Shown here: positions 14,799 to 23,744 of the stretch, piece by piece
How positions within the stretch are numbered: position 1 is the stretch's first letter
Layout of the letters: each line of letters begins with the position of its first letter
Origin: Alistipes sp.
Lineage (GTDB): Bacteria > Bacteroidota > Bacteroidia > Bacteroidales > Rikenellaceae
DNA: 64,000 bases
Direction: 5' to 3'
NCBI RefSeq assembly: GCF_020026455.1
Contig: NZ_JAHHQJ010000007.1
Location: forward strand, 62,001-126,000
Notes under the pieces: generated by a model
The model's input: only the letters and a program-made list of their open reading frames with translations
Database searches by the model: none
What the model was told of the DNA's origin: nothing
Program-made: the position numbers and the translations under genes

Positions 14799-14828
14799 CA
14801 AAGGTACGAATTAATTCGCAACAAACAA
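14799..14828 (-). promoter_or_regulatory. promoter of rpmE2
   Basis: TACCTTTG (14799-14806) on the minus strand with a TTGT at 14825-14828 about 18 nt upstream; 37 nt before the L31 start. Confidence 0.65.
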
Positions 14829-14868
14829 GCCCGCGCGTAATTTTTTTCGCTCCCGATGCACTTCGGGG

Positions 14869-14899
14869 TTGCGCATTCTGAATACTTTTTCTATCTTTG
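14869..14899 (+). promoter_or_regulatory. promoter of tRNA(CAT)
   Basis: TTGC (14869-14872), 19-nt spacer, TATCTTTG (14892-14899): a near-ideal Bacteroidetes promoter ending 32 nt before the tRNA. Confidence 0.85.
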
Positions 14900-14931
14900 C
14901 GCCACGAAAGCGCTCCCGCGGGCGCTGGACC

Positions 14932-15005
14932 GGGCCCATAGCTCAGTTGGTCAGAGCAGCGGACTCATAATCCGAAGGTCGTGGGATCATGCCCCTCTGG
15001 GCCCA
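14932..15005 (+). tRNA. tRNA with CAT anticodon (elongator Met or Ile2), degenerate T-arm
   Basis: Acceptor GGGCCCA/TGGGCCC with discriminator A, D-arm GCTC-AGTTGGTCAGA-GC, anticodon loop CTCATAA with CAT. The T-arm is odd: stem GTGGG/CCCTC has a T-T mismatch, and the loop reads ATCATGC instead of TTCRANN, lacking the T54-A58 pair. CCA is not encoded. It has its own promoter and terminator, so it is probably expressed. CAT tRNAs of the elongator and the Ile2 (lysidine-modified) types cannot be separated by eye. Confidence 0.85.
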
Positions 15006-15014
15006 CTCAAAACC

Positions 15015-15044
15015 AAAGACTTGCATCGCTGCAAGTCTTTTTTT
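15015..15044 (+). terminator. terminator of tRNA(CAT)
   Basis: AAAGACTTGCA/TGCAAGTCTTT, 11-bp stem with a TCGC loop, then a run of T. It begins 9 nt after the tRNA. Confidence 0.92.
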
Positions 15045-15050
15045 GTTGGT

Positions 15051-15090
15051 CCCTCCCGGCGCGGCCCGGCTGGAGACTCGGCCGGGAGGG
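15051..15090. other. GC-rich hairpin after the tRNA terminator
   Basis: CCCTCCCGGC (15051-15060) and GCCGGGAGGG (15081-15090) are perfect 10-bp inverted repeats around 20 nt. There is no T-run on either side. The following bases to 15317 contain no gene that I can support. Confidence 0.45.
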
Positions 15091-15317
15091 GGCACCCCGC
15101 CGAATCAACCACACGCTCAACAGCACGCGCCGCGATTCGAAACCGCCTCCCGCCGGCAGAGCTCCCTCCGACATGACCATCCGCCAACATGACCCATTCG
15201 CCGGCATGGCCCGGCCCTTCGGAGAAAACTCACCACTGCAGAGCGCGCCGCACGGCGGGGAGGGCGATACGGGTGCCGCCGTCGGGCCGCACCCGCAACC
15301 CGGCATCCGGGCCCGGA

Positions 15318-16040
<723 letters not shown>

Positions 16041-16258
16041 GCGGGGAGGGCGCCTCCGCCGCGGGGTTTTGCCGGAAGTCCGCACCGGCGCCGAAACACG
16101 CCCGGCATCGTGAATCCGGGAACTGTCGTTCCGGAACCTGCGGACATCCAAGCCCCACACAACCGCCCGCCACGGCCCATGAGCGGAAAAATAGCGTATA
16201 TTTATAGTATCGTGCCATTTTTTATGCCTTGCGTGTTCGTTTGTTTCCTGAAAATAAT

Positions 16259-16266
16259 TACTTTTG
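16259..16266 (+). promoter_or_regulatory. -7 element upstream of the DUF1080 lipoprotein
   Basis: TACTTTTG followed by C in an A/T-rich island, about 130 nt before the start codon. The nearest TTTG (16240-16243) is only 15 nt upstream, shorter than normal. Confidence 0.5.
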
Positions 16267-16395
16267 CAAAAAGACCGTGAAAGCATTCGCAAGTCATTTC
16301 CTTTACAAAACAAAACCTCACGGTTTACAAAGGAAACGAACCGGATGATTTTCGGACACGACAACCGCCAATCATGAACCCCTAATATTGAACTT

Positions 16396-17700
16396 ATGAA
16401 ATCGAACCCAAACCACACCCTGTTCCGCACGCTGCTCGCGGCGGGACTCATCGCAGCCGGGCTCTGCTCCTGCGGCCCCAAGCACAACACCCTCACCCAA
16501 GAGGAAATTGCCGACGGCTGGCAGCTGCTCTTCGACGGCAAAAGCCTCGACCAATGGAAAGACTTCAACGGAGACTCGCTCTCGATGCCCTGGCGCGTGG
16601 TGGACGGATGCATTCAGGCCGCCGGCGACGGGGACGACCTGTCGGGCTACATCGTCACCAAAAAGCAGTATGAGAACTTCATCCTCGACTGGGACTGGAA
16701 ACTCTCCTACGGCGGCAACAGCGGCATGCTCTACCACGTGGTCGAGAATCCCTATTTCAAGGTTCCCTACGTCACCGGCCCGGAGTATCAGCTGATCGAC
16801 AACGAAGGCTGGGAGGCCACCAACGCCCCGACGCGGCTCGAAGAGTGGCAGAAACTGGGCGTGGACTACGCCATGCACCTGCCCGCCGCCGATTCGCTGC
16901 AGGTCAACCCGCAGGGCGAGTGGAACTCGTCGCGCATCGTCTGCGACAACGGTCACGTGGAGCATTGGCTCAACGGCCGCAAGATCCTCGAATTCGAAGC
17001 CTGGACCAACGACTGGTTCGCCCGCAAGAACAGCGGAAAATGGGAGATGGCGCCCGAATACGGACTGGCGCACCGCGGCGTGCTGTGTCTCCAGGACCAC
17101 GGTTATCCCGCATCGTTCCGCAACCTGAAAATCAAGGAGCTGCCCCGCAAGGCCGGCCGCAAGGTCGAGCTCTTCAACGGCCGCGACCTCACGGGATGGG
17201 AAGTATACGGAACCGAGAAATGGTATGTCAACAAGGATGGCCTGCTGGTCTGCGAGAGCGGTCCCGACAAAGAATACGGCTACCTCGCCACGCGCGAATA
17301 CTACGATGATTTCGACCTGACCCTGGAGTTCAAGCAACTCGCCAACGGCAACTCCGGAGTCTTCTTCCGCTCGTTCGTCGAGCCGCCGGTGAAGGTCCAC
17401 GGCTGGCAGTGCGAAGTGGCCCCGAAGAACCACGACACGGCGGGCATCTACGAGTCCTACGGCCGCGGATGGCTGGCCCAGATCCCCGACGAGAAGGAGT
17501 CGATCCTCAAGAAGCGAGACTGGAACACGCTGCGCCTGAGGGTACAGGGCGACCGCGTGCAGACGTGGCTCAACGGCCAGGAGATGGTGGACATCACCGA
17601 TGCGAAGATCGGAGCCGCACAGGGACGCATCGCCCTGCAGATTCACGACGGAGGCGGCATCAAGGTCCTCTGGCGCAACATCCGGCTGACGACCCTCTAA
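16396..17700 (+). CDS. tandem DUF1080 (3-keto-glycoside hydrolase-like) lipoprotein
   Basis: A 434-residue exported protein. The signal segment LLAAGLIAAGLCSCGPK holds a lipobox Cys (residue 24 or 26). Two DUF1080 beta-sandwich domains follow: about 40-240 (GWQLLFDGKSLDQWKDFNG ... HRGVLCLQDHGYPASFRNLK) and about 250-434 (KVELFNGRDLTGWEVYG ... GRIALQIHDGGGIKVLWRNI). Characterised members cleave 3-keto-disaccharides or glycosides; here substrate is unknown. The gene is followed by an exported Gfo/Idh/MocA oxidoreductase and another DUF1080 protein, which supports an oxidise-then-cleave route. The start is the ATG after the promoter island. Confidence 0.88.
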   Translation: MKSNPNHTLFRTLLAAGLIAAGLCSCGPKHNTLTQEEIADGWQLLFDGKSLDQWKDFNGDSLSMPWRVVDGCIQAAGDGDDLSGYIVTKKQYENFILDWDWKLSYGGNSGMLYHVVENPYFKVPYVTGPEYQLIDNEGWEATNAPTRLEEWQKLGVDYAMHLPAADSLQVNPQGEWNSSRIVCDNGHVEHWLNGRKILEFEAWTNDWFARKNSGKWEMAPEYGLAHRGVLCLQDHGYPASFRNLKIKELPRKAGRKVELFNGRDLTGWEVYGTEKWYVNKDGLLVCESGPDKEYGYLATREYYDDFDLTLEFKQLANGNSGVFFRSFVEPPVKVHGWQCEVAPKNHDTAGIYESYGRGWLAQIPDEKESILKKRDWNTLRLRVQGDRVQTWLNGQEMVDITDAKIGAAQGRIALQIHDGGGIKVLWRNIRLTTL

Positions 17701-17707
17701 ACAAACG

Positions 17708-17732
17708 GCGGTTCCCCATCGGAGGGGACCGC
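17708..17732 (+). other. hairpin between DUF1080 and oxidoreductase genes
   Basis: GCGGTTCCCC pairs with GGGGACCGC (one bulged T) around ATCGGA, 8 nt after the stop. The following TGTTTCTTCGACCCTTTT is only partly T-rich, so it may be a 3'-end stabiliser or a leaky terminator inside the operon. Confidence 0.5.
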
Positions 17733-17787
17733 TGTTTCTTCGACCCTTTTATGGACTGCATCCCCAAAAAACACAACCTGAAATACT

Positions 17788-19068
17788 ATGAGTAACCGCA
17801 GAGATTTTCTGAAAAAGGCCGGCGGACTGGCCCTGCTGACCATCGTGCCGCGCAGCGTGCTCGGAGGCTCCAAATTCATCGCCCCGAGCGACCAGCTCAC
17901 GAAGGGCATCATCGGCGTGGGCGGCATCGGCAAGAGCAGCTATCACTTCACCTCCGACGACGCGTGCCGTCTGGTGGCGGTCTGCGATGTCGACCGCAAA
18001 CACCTTGAAAGCGCCGTCGCTCTGGGCCGCAAGAAGTTCGACAAGACCCTCGAAAGCTATCACGACTACCGGGATCTGATCACCGACCCCAATGTCGACA
18101 TCGTACACATCGCCACCCCGCCCCACTGGCACGGCATCATGGCCGTCGAGGCGGCCAAGGCCGGCAAGGACATCTGGTGCGAGAAGCCCATGACGCGCAC
18201 CATCGGCGAGGGCAAGCGCGTGGTGGAGGCCGTCAGGCAAAACGGCCGCATCTTCCGGCTGAACACCTGGTTCCGCTTCCAGGACACCTTCTACGGACTG
18301 GGAACGACGGTCGAGCCGCTCAAGAAACTCGTCGACAGCGGTCTGCTGGGGTGGCCCCTCAAGGTGACCATCTCCGGAACCACGGGATTCGCCTGGAAAT
18401 TCTTCTGGGTGGGACAGGAGAACCTCAAGCCCCAATCCGTCCCGGAGGAGCTGGACTACGACATGTGGCTCGGACCTGCTCCCTACAAACCCTACAACAA
18501 ACACCGCGTGCACGCCACCTTCCGCGGCTACTGGGACTACGACGGAGGAGGACTCACCGATATGGGCCAGCACTACATGGACCCCGTGCAGTATCTGCTG
18601 GGCAAGGACGACACCTCGCCCGTGAAGATCGAGGTCGACGCTCCGCAGCAGCATCCCGACGCCGTGGGCATCTGGCGCAAGATCGTATATACCTACGATG
18701 ACGGCTGCCAGATTGTGCTCGAAGGCGAGGGATACGAAAGCAAGGGCAAGGTCCCCTACATCGAAGGCCCGCTGGGCAAGGTCTATCAGGGTTTCGAGTG
18801 CACGATCCCCGACGTCATGGAGAAGATCGCCGAGATGCCCGACCCCGAGCCGCAGAACACCGATTTCCTGGCATGCGTGCGCAACCGCGAGCCCTTCGCC
18901 CTCGACGAAAACAAGGGACACCGCAGTTCCACGCTCGTAAACCTCGGGGCATGCGCCCTGCGCCTGAACCGAACGCTGCATTTCGACCCCGACAAGCAAC
19001 TCTTCGTGGGGGACGAGGCCGCCAACCGGCTCATCGACCAGCCGATGCGCACGCCGTGGAAAATCTGA
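17788..19068 (+). CDS. Tat-exported Gfo/Idh/MocA family oxidoreductase
   Basis: A 426-residue NAD(P)-type sugar oxidoreductase. The N-terminus MSNRRDFLKKAGGLALLTIV is a twin-arginine signal (RRDFLK). The Rossmann start is KGIIGVGGIGKSS (near residue 40), the family lysine is in CEKPMTRTIGEG, and the C-terminal domain has YWDYDGGGLTDMGQHYMDPV. Being folded with cofactor before export, it would need the TatA/TatC pair encoded 3.5 kb downstream. Its neighbours on both sides carry DUF1080 domains, so I infer periplasmic oxidation of a sugar or glycoside hydroxyl. The substrate is not knowable from sequence. Confidence 0.9.
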   Translation: MSNRRDFLKKAGGLALLTIVPRSVLGGSKFIAPSDQLTKGIIGVGGIGKSSYHFTSDDACRLVAVCDVDRKHLESAVALGRKKFDKTLESYHDYRDLITDPNVDIVHIATPPHWHGIMAVEAAKAGKDIWCEKPMTRTIGEGKRVVEAVRQNGRIFRLNTWFRFQDTFYGLGTTVEPLKKLVDSGLLGWPLKVTISGTTGFAWKFFWVGQENLKPQSVPEELDYDMWLGPAPYKPYNKHRVHATFRGYWDYDGGGLTDMGQHYMDPVQYLLGKDDTSPVKIEVDAPQQHPDAVGIWRKIVYTYDDGCQIVLEGEGYESKGKVPYIEGPLGKVYQGFECTIPDVMEKIAEMPDPEPQNTDFLACVRNREPFALDENKGHRSSTLVNLGACALRLNRTLHFDPDKQLFVGDEAANRLIDQPMRTPWKI

Positions 19069-19092
19069 TAACGCCCAAAACCTGAAAAAATC

Positions 19093-22000
19093 ATGAAAAA
19101 GCTATTTATCACCATACTCCTCGCCGCCCTGATGCCCTTCGCAGCCGGTGCGCAGGACGCACGCCAGCGCACCCCCGAGACGATCGTGGCGGACGCCCTG
19201 GCCCAACTCCCGGCCCAGACCCCCAAGGCGTTCGACGGCCTGATGCAGGAACTTGCGGCGACCGGAGCCGACGGAATACGGATGATGGCCGCCATGCTCG
19301 TGCCCGCGGCCGAAGGAGAGAACGCCCCCGTGGAATATGCCATCAACGGAGTGGTGAGCTACGTGACCGCCGCAGGCCGCGAAGCGTTGGCCCGGGAGAT
19401 TAGCGCCGGACTCTCGGCAGCCGTGGAGGCCACGACGGACAAAGCCAACCAGGCATTCCTGCTCTCGCAGCTGCAACTGTGTGCAACGGCGGCCGAAGCC
19501 TCCGTATTCGTGAAATACGCCGCAGACGAATACCTCGCCGACCACGCCATACGCGGACTGATCTCCACGCCCGGAACCGACGGGGAGATCCTCGCGCTGA
19601 TCGACGCAAGTCCGGCTCCGAACGCCCTGCTGGCCTATGCCGCCGCGGAGAAGGGTCTTGCGGCTGCAGAACCCGCACTCCTGAAATGGGCTGCAGATCC
19701 CAAGACCAACACGCCGACGAAAGAGAGTATCCGGAACGCACTGGCCAAATGCGGCACCGCCGCCTCGATCGCGCCGCTCGCAGCTGCGGCAAAGGCCGAA
19801 GGATACGCCTTCACGGCAACGGATGCAACGGGTGCCTACGTCGCCCTGATCACGCGGCTCGCGGCTGCCGGACAGAGCAAGGCCGTCGCTGCTGCCAGAG
19901 CTTTGCGGAAAGCCGACATGCCCCGGAACATCCGGATCGCCGGTCTGGAGATCGTCCTCGGCCAGGATGCCAAAAAGCAGACGGCGGAACTGCTCGCCGC
20001 GCTGAAAGACGCCGACCGCGAATACCGCTGTGCGGCGCTCGACTTCGCCACCGACTTCGCCGACAACGCCCTGTACGCCGCAATCGCGAAGAGAATGCCC
20101 TCGCTCTCCGACGCCGCGAAAACCGACGTTGTGAGCTGGCTCGGAGCTCGCCATGCCGCATCGCAGGTCGGCACCGTGACCGCAGCCATCGCCTCGGCCG
20201 ACGAAGAACTGGCCCGGGCCGCCATCCGCGCCGCCGGAAGGATCGGAGGAGAGGAGGCCCTCGACGCGCTCATCGCGCAGCTTGGAGGCGCACATGCCCA
20301 AGAGGCGGAGGATGCTCTCGCGGCATTCAACGGAGAGACCAGCGCCGCATTTGTCGCGGCACTCGACAAAGATCCCGCCACGCAGGCCAATGTCCTGAAA
20401 CTCGTCGCCAAAAGGCGCATCAGCCCGGCGGCCGAGAAGGTATTCGCCCTGCTCGACTCCCCGAACGGAGAGGTGCGCGCGGCGGCCTACGAGGCGCTGG
20501 CCGGAGTTACGACCCCCGCAGACTTCAACAGGCTGTGCACCCTGCTGAACGAGGCCCAGGAGAGCGACGTGGAGGCCCTGCAGGCCGGATTGAAGAACGC
20601 CCTGGCCAAAGAATCCTCCGACATGCAGTACAGGATGGTGTCAGAGCAGATGGCCGCCGCTCCCCAGAAGGCCCTTTACTATCCCCTGCTGGCACAGGCC
20701 GCCGGCAAAGAGGCGATCGACGCCCTGCTGACCGCCGACGACCGCGAAGCCGCATTTGCGGCTCTGCTCACGGTGGAGAACCCCGCCATGACCGACGTGC
20801 TCTACCGGCTCGCCGAAAAGAACCCCGCATGGACCGACGACGCCATTGCGCGCTATGCGGAGTTCGTCTCGAAGTCAGCCGATACGCCTATGCGCAAATA
20901 CCAGCTGTACCGCCGCGGACTGGAGGCGAACCCCTCGCCCAAGGTGCAGCACATGCTGCTCAAGGCACTCGCCCGGACCCCGGTATTCCCGGCACTGACG
21001 CTCGCCGCCAACTACATGGACGAGCCCGCACTGGCCGAAGCCGCCGCCATGGTCGTGAAGACCGTCGTTGCGAAGAACCCCGAGCTGGGAGGAGAGACCG
21101 TAGCCGCAGCCCTGAAAAAGGCACTGGAGATATATGTCGAACTGGCCAAAACCGACGCCGATGCCGGTTACGCCGTCGACGAGATCAAGGGGCTTCTGGC
21201 CAAACTCCCCGCCGAAGGGTATCTCCCGGCATCGCTCGACCCGAGCGAATGGGAAGCCGTGGTCGGCAATCCCGAGACCCGCAAGGCGATGAAGGCCAAG
21301 GCGCTGGCGAAAGCCCGACAGGAGGCCCGGGCCGCGATGGAGAAGAACTGGACCGCCGCCCAAGGTGTCCTGACCGGAGCCGCCGACGGAGGTGTGATCG
21401 GATCGGCGAAGAGTTACGAAAACTTCGAGCTGATCTTCGAATGGAAGACCGAAGGCGCAGCCATGATGGGGATCCGCTCGATCCCGCAGATCGCACTCGG
21501 AGGGGAGGAGTCCGGAGCCCTGACGGGCAACACGCTCCACGCCGACCACACACCCCGGGCCGCCGCAAACGGTCCGCAGGAGTGGAACACGATGCAGGTG
21601 AGGGTGGTCAACGACCGCGTGACGGTCACACTCAACGGCATCACGACCGCCGAGAACGCAATCCTCGAGAACGCATGCAAGCGCGAGATCGCCGCCTACA
21701 CCCAGGGACAGATCCTGCTCATCGCCGGAAACGCACCCCTCGCCATCCGCGAAATGTATATTCGCGAACTGCCGGCCACGCCGCGCTTCGAGCTCCTGGA
21801 GGAGGAGGCTGCCGAAGGCTTCGAGGTGCTCTTCGACGGAACCTCGATGCACAAGTGGACCGGGAACTTCTCCAACTACATCCCCGTCGACGGAACGATC
21901 TACGTGACGGCCCAGTACGGCGGTTCGGGCAACCTGTACACCCGGAAGGTGTACGGAGATTTCATTCTCCGCTTCGAATTCGCCTTCGACAAGGAGGGGG

Positions 22001-22449
22001 TCAACAACGGCATCGGCATACGCACCCCCATGGGCGTCGACGCCGCCTATCACGGCATGGAGATCCAGGTGCTCGACCATGACGCCCCAATCTACAAGGA
22101 CCTGCACGTATACCAGCAGCACGGATCGGTCTACGGAATCATCCCGGCCAAGCGTGTGAAATTTCCGCCCCTGGGAACCTGGAACGTCGAGGAGATCCGC
22201 GCCGTGGGCGACCGCATCACCGTGACGGTCAACGGCGAAGTGATTCTCGACGGAGACATCCGCCAGGCCTGCCAGGGACACAACGTCGCCCCCGACGGCG
22301 GGAAGCACAACCCCTACACCGTGGACCACAACAACCATCCCGGACTCTTCAACACCTCGGGACACATCGGTCTGCTCGGACACGGTCCCGGCATCAAGTT
22401 TCGCAACATCCGCATCAAGGAACTGCCCGCTCCGAAGGCTAAAAAATAG
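19093..22449 (+). CDS. HEAT-repeat protein fused to two DUF1080 domains
   Basis: An 1118-residue secreted protein with a Sec signal peptide (KKLFITILLAALMPFAAGAQ). Residues about 25-720 are alanine-rich helical repeats of HEAT/armadillo type (for example EELARAAIRAAGRIGGEEAL and GEVRAAAYEALAGV). They are followed by one divergent DUF1080 domain (about 755-900, SYENFELIFEWKTEGAAMM) and a canonical one (about 905-1112, GFEVLFDGTSMHKWTGN, YHGMEIQVLDHD, GIKFRNIRIKELP). Starting 24 nt after the oxidoreductase, it is in the same operon. The HEAT part may present or recruit a glycan or partner protein; that is inference. Ends before a strong terminator. Confidence 0.87.
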   Translation: MKKLFITILLAALMPFAAGAQDARQRTPETIVADALAQLPAQTPKAFDGLMQELAATGADGIRMMAAMLVPAAEGENAPVEYAINGVVSYVTAAGREALAREISAGLSAAVEATTDKANQAFLLSQLQLCATAAEASVFVKYAADEYLADHAIRGLISTPGTDGEILALIDASPAPNALLAYAAAEKGLAAAEPALLKWAADPKTNTPTKESIRNALAKCGTAASIAPLAAAAKAEGYAFTATDATGAYVALITRLAAAGQSKAVAAARALRKADMPRNIRIAGLEIVLGQDAKKQTAELLAALKDADREYRCAALDFATDFADNALYAAIAKRMPSLSDAAKTDVVSWLGARHAASQVGTVTAAIASADEELARAAIRAAGRIGGEEALDALIAQLGGAHAQEAEDALAAFNGETSAAFVAALDKDPATQANVLKLVAKRRISPAAEKVFALLDSPNGEVRAAAYEALAGVTTPADFNRLCTLLNEAQESDVEALQAGLKNALAKESSDMQYRMVSEQMAAAPQKALYYPLLAQAAGKEAIDALLTADDREAAFAALLTVENPAMTDVLYRLAEKNPAWTDDAIARYAEFVSKSADTPMRKYQLYRRGLEANPSPKVQHMLLKALARTPVFPALTLAANYMDEPALAEAAAMVVKTVVAKNPELGGETVAAALKKALEIYVELAKTDADAGYAVDEIKGLLAKLPAEGYLPASLDPSEWEAVVGNPETRKAMKAKALAKARQEARAAMEKNWTAAQGVLTGAADGGVIGSAKSYENFELIFEWKTEGAAMMGIRSIPQIALGGEESGALTGNTLHADHTPRAAANGPQEWNTMQVRVVNDRVTVTLNGITTAENAILENACKREIAAYTQGQILLIAGNAPLAIREMYIRELPATPRFELLEEEAAEGFEVLFDGTSMHKWTGNFSNYIPVDGTIYVTAQYGGSGNLYTRKVYGDFILRFEFAFDKEGVNNGIGIRTPMGVDAAYHGMEIQVLDHDAPIYKDLHVYQQHGSVYGIIPAKRVKFPPLGTWNVEEIRAVGDRITVTVNGEVILDGDIRQACQGHNVAPDGGKHNPYTVDHNNHPGLFNTSGHIGLLGHGPGIKFRNIRIKELPAPKAKK

Positions 22450-22468
22450 CCCCGCCCTGCCGAAAACG

Positions 22469-22496
22469 AACCCGCCCGAATTTCCGGGCGGGTTTT
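22469..22496 (+). terminator. terminator of the DUF1080-oxidoreductase operon
   Basis: AACCCGCCCG/CGGGCGGGTT, 10-bp perfect stem with a 6-nt loop and following T residues; 19 nt after the stop codon. Confidence 0.88.
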
Positions 22497-22532
22497 CGCG
22501 AAACACAGGCCCGAATATCGCAAAAATTGTGT

Positions 22533-22540
22533 TATATTTG
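22533..22540 (+). promoter_or_regulatory. -7 element of the tatA-tatC operon
   Basis: TATATTTG followed by C, 68 nt before the tatA start. There is no clear TTTG at -33. Confidence 0.6.
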
Positions 22541-22608
22541 CAAAGAATAGGCCGGAGAGCATCTCCGCGCCGTCAAGTGCAACGTAAGAAACCTAAAAGA
22601 AAAACACC

Positions 22609-22812
22609 ATGTTCATCCCTTATGCAATCGGTTACGGGCAGATCCTCGTAATCGTGTTGGTAGTCATCCTGCTCTTCGGAGGCAAGAAAATCCCCGAACT
22701 GATGCGCGGACTGGGCCGCGGCGTCAAAGAATTCAAGGATGCCGTCAACAAAGACTATACGGCCGAAGACAACAAACCCGAAGACAAATCGGGAGCCGGG
22801 AAGACCGAATAA
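22609..22812 (+). CDS. tatA: twin-arginine translocase subunit TatA/E
   Basis: A 67-residue pore-forming Tat subunit: one N-terminal transmembrane helix (GYGQILVIVLVVILLFGGKK), the FGGKKIPELMRGLGRGVKEF amphipathic helix of the TatA family, and an acidic/lysine tail. Start MFIPYAIGYGQ follows a sigma-ABfr -7 box. tatC follows after 27 nt; no tatB is seen, which is usual for minimal TatAC systems. Confidence 0.95.
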   Translation: MFIPYAIGYGQILVIVLVVILLFGGKKIPELMRGLGRGVKEFKDAVNKDYTAEDNKPEDKSGAGKTE

Positions 22813-22839
22813 TCACACCTGTTTCGCGGCGGCAAACCA

Positions 22840-23736
22840 ATGAACATGAAAAAAAAGGATCCGGAATCGACCGATATGACGTTTTTCGAGCACATCGACG
22901 CCCTGCGACCTCATCTGGTGCGGGGTGTGATGGCAATCGGAGTCATCGGACTGGTAGCCTTCTTCTGCAAGAGTTTCATTATCGACACGGTGCTGTTCGG
23001 GCCCCAAAGCCCGGACTTCCCCACCAACCGCATGCTGACATGGGTGGGCGCCCGCTGGGCCCATATGGCCGAATGGCTCAACAGCGTGCTCGGGACATCG
23101 TTCGACACCAATCCGGAGACCTTCCGCATCGCCAACGACCGGTTCTCGATCATCAACACCTCGCTGTCCGGACAGTTCAACCTCCACATGAAGATCTCGC
23201 TCCTGACGGGGCTGGCATTGGCCATGCCCTACACGCTGTGGGAGTTCTGGCGCTTCGTGAAGCCAGCACTCACACCGAAGGAGATTCAGGGAACCCACCT
23301 GTTCGTATTCTGGGTGTCGCTCTGTTTCTTCGGAGGCCTGCTGTTCGGCTATTTCGTCATGGCGCCGCTGTCGATCAACTTCTTCGCCAACTACCAGGCC
23401 AGCGAGTTCATCACCAACATGTTCGACATCAGCGACTATCTGACAACCGTCATCATCGTCTCGATAGCCTGTGCCTTCATGTTCGAACTGCCGCTACTGA
23501 TCTACTTCCTGACCCGCATGGGGCTGGTTTCGGCCGGATTTCTCCGCAAATACCGACGCCATGCATTCGTCATCCTGCTTGTCGTCGCGGCCATCATAAC
23601 CCCGCCCGACATCTTCAGCCTCATTCTGGTGATCCTGCCGCTATACGGGCTGTATGAATTGAGCATCAAACTCGCAACCCGGATCGAGCGCAGACACGCC
23701 GCCGAAGAGTACCCGACGGAGGAAACGACGGAATAA
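22840..23736 (+). CDS. tatC: twin-arginine translocase subunit TatC
   Basis: Six-helix membrane receptor for twin-arginine signal peptides, 298 residues. The N-terminal motif MTFFEHIDALRPHLVRGV (like SHLxELRxRL) and later LPLLIYFLTRMGLVS and TPPDIFSLILVILPLYGLYE are family signatures. Compared with E. coli TatC it has a longer first periplasmic region (NRMLTWVGARWAHMAEW ... FDTNPETF), common in Bacteroidetes. The next oxidoreductase starts 8 nt later, so they are probably co-transcribed. Confidence 0.96.
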   Translation: MNMKKKDPESTDMTFFEHIDALRPHLVRGVMAIGVIGLVAFFCKSFIIDTVLFGPQSPDFPTNRMLTWVGARWAHMAEWLNSVLGTSFDTNPETFRIANDRFSIINTSLSGQFNLHMKISLLTGLALAMPYTLWEFWRFVKPALTPKEIQGTHLFVFWVSLCFFGGLLFGYFVMAPLSINFFANYQASEFITNMFDISDYLTTVIIVSIACAFMFELPLLIYFLTRMGLVSAGFLRKYRRHAFVILLVVAAIITPPDIFSLILVILPLYGLYELSIKLATRIERRHAAEEYPTEETTE

Positions 23737-23744
23737 GTGAAGAG

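Noticed and set aside
16041..16613. N-terminal extension of the acyl-CoA synthetase remnant
   Set aside because: The frame is open, but the sequence does not match the enzyme family and reads antisense over the signal peptide and promoter of the DUF1080 gene.
19479..22082. 867-codon frame on the plus strand inside the HEAT-DUF1080 gene
   Set aside because: It is the shifted frame of a real gene, rich in Arg, Gly and Pro. The frame starting at 19093 has a signal peptide and recognisable domains.
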